A DNA stretch of 6,145 nt from Rhodoferax sp. (GTDB taxonomy: Bacteria > Pseudomonadota > Gammaproteobacteria > Burkholderiales > Burkholderiaceae_C): the NCBI GenBank assembly GCA_029946045.1, contig JAQSDS010000404.1:10248-16392 (forward strand), written 5' to 3'. A model generated the notes under the pieces. The model made no database searches and had not been told where the DNA came from. It worked only from the letters and a program-made list of their open reading frames with translations. Position numbers and translations under genes: made by a program. The stretch's first letter is position 1, and every line of letters begins with the position of its first letter. Shown piece by piece: positions 6,059 through 6,145 of the stretch.

Positions 6059-6145
6059 TGGTGCGCGGGGCGGGACTCGAACCCGCACAGTATTGCTACC
6101 GTCAGGACCTAAACCTGGTGCGTCTACCAATTTCGCCACCCGCGC
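6059..6145 (-). tRNA. tRNA-Leu (anticodon UAG)
   Basis: The reverse complement is a complete 87-nt class II tRNA with encoded CCA, ending exactly at the window edge. The acceptor arms GCGCGGG and CCCGCGC pair fully, with discriminator A. The anticodon loop TTTAGGT places UAG at 34-36, which would read CUA and other CUN leucine codons. The long variable arm forms a stem with a GCAA loop. The T arm is GCGGG/CCCGC with loop TTCGAGT. The outermost anticodon-stem pair (C27-A43) is a mismatch. The tRNA lies 79 bp upstream of tig on the same strand. Confidence 0.97.

Overview
The window is a compact housekeeping block of protein quality-control genes, all on the minus strand. In the direction of transcription (high to low coordinates) the order is tRNA-Leu(UAG), tig (trigger factor), clpP, clpX, lon, tRNA-Gly(GCC). 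I see no credible gene on the plus strand. No mobile element, CRISPR array, prophage or foreign-looking segment is visible.

The organism looks like a betaproteobacterium of the order Burkholderiales, most likely Comamonadaceae (Rhodoferax/Polaromonas/Acidovorax type). This rests on the tig-clpP-clpX-lon order next to a tRNA-Leu gene, on the ClpX and ClpP sequence style (for example the [21 protein letters not shown]-terminus), and on the moderately high G+C. The family is recalled from memory and the genus is a guess.

Layout, right to left. A complete tRNA-Leu gene fills 6059-6145. A 79-bp gap with a TTGACA box leads into tig (4669-5979). A 119-bp gap (4550-4668) follows. It holds a long imperfect hairpin and a good match to a sigma-32 heat-shock promoter placed to drive clpP. 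clpP (3926-4549) and clpX (2665-3921) are 4 bp apart, and the clpX ribosome-binding site lies inside the last codons of clpP. An 84-bp gap (2581-2664) with an 11-bp hairpin separates clpX from lon (139-2580). A last 61-bp gap holds a 7-bp inverted repeat and a perfect TATAAT box before tRNA-Gly (2-77). No gene-free stretch exceeds 300 bp.

The proteins cover successive steps of protein quality control. Trigger factor receives nascent chains at the ribosome exit. ClpX unfolds tagged or damaged substrates and feeds them to the ClpP peptidase. Lon degrades misfolded and regulatory proteins on its own. All four reading frames are intact and the key catalytic residues are present. I found no new biological system. 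The points worth checking are regulatory: the candidate heat-shock promoter inside a palindrome before clpP, the strand-specific hairpin between clpX and lon, and the promoter and hairpin overlap before tRNA-Gly.
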